A stretch of 64,000 nt of DNA from the NCBI GenBank assembly GCA_038373865.1, contig JAXGGA010001118.1, positions 104,639-168,638 on the forward strand, written 5' to 3'. Positions within the stretch are counted from its first letter, which is position 1, and each line of letters begins with the position of its first letter. The position numbers and the translations under genes are program-made. Below, piece by piece: positions 63,941 through 64,000 of this stretch. Under the pieces are notes generated by a model. It was not told the origin of the DNA, made no database searches, and saw only the letters and a program-made list of their open reading frames with translations. This DNA is from Uloborus plumipes (taxonomy: Eukaryota > Arthropoda > Arachnida > Araneae > Uloboridae).

Positions 63941-64000
63941 TATTGCCTCCATTTTCCAAGGACTTACAGATACAGCCATGGGTCCTGGTAAAAAGAAAAT
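63941..64000 (+). CDS. Possible exon at window end (second exon of the 57134 gene or start of a new gene)
   Basis: The tract ccgctgtttcagag offers tandem acceptors at 63938 and 63940. Using the second, the phase-1 donor at 59078 continues in an open frame reading LPPFSKDLQIQPWVLVKRK to the window end. Using the first, the frame stops at 63991. A separate reading starts at ATG 63979 in a strong context (gccATGG) and gives GPGKKK. Either is possible; the sequence is too short to decide. Confidence 0.3.

Overview
The window is AT-rich animal genomic DNA with long introns, GT-AG exons and a heavy load of mostly non-autonomous DNA transposons. A Tc1 element carries a transposase of a type I associate with spider genomes. 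The resident gene is an arthropod Fasciclin 2/NCAM orthologue. A chelicerate, most likely a spider, is the best fit; this is inference, not proof.

Bases 1 to about 39,800 hold the 3' part of Fas2 on the plus strand. I place 15 exons between 882 and 35,636, plus one candidate 39-nt microexon. They encode the end of Ig1, Ig2 to Ig5, two fibronectin III domains, a stem, one transmembrane helix and a cytoplasmic tail ending in Ser-Leu-Val, a class I PDZ ligand. Each domain is bounded by phase-1 introns. Ig3, Ig4, Ig5 and both FN3 domains are split by one internal intron, which is phase 0 except in FN3-1. The three tail introns are all phase 2. The signal peptide and the start of Ig1 lie upstream of the window. 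One Ig4 exon is a base short for its frame, and Ig2 lacks its second disulfide cysteine. The introns carry a Tc1 element, several hAT-like elements, a long-TIR element with a transposase relic and a nested Helitron end, and three copies of one short CAGGGGTGATTGT family.

Bases 39,816 to 56,900 are almost solid repeat. First comes the 3' end of a minus-strand Ty3/gypsy-type retroelement (LTR, polypurine tract, broken integrase). It abuts a 5.2-kb hAT-like element that itself contains two other elements. Then comes a run of large inverted repeats at 46.7-49.0, 50.2-50.9 and 50.9-56.9 kb; the last encloses a 0.4-kb hairpin, two copies of a repeat with a tRNA-like segment, and a 1.3-kb palindrome carrying a small ORF in each arm.

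Bases 56,937 to 59,078 hold the first coding exon of a second plus-strand gene. It encodes about 648 residues, Ser-rich and disordered-looking, with a Cys/His-rich C-terminal part that I do not recognise. Its intron contains a tandem Helitron-like array (59.5-62.4 kb) and a Helitron 3' end at 62.75 kb. The last bases contain either another exon of this gene or the start of a third gene. I see no rRNA, functional tRNA, CRISPR or bacterial-type feature.
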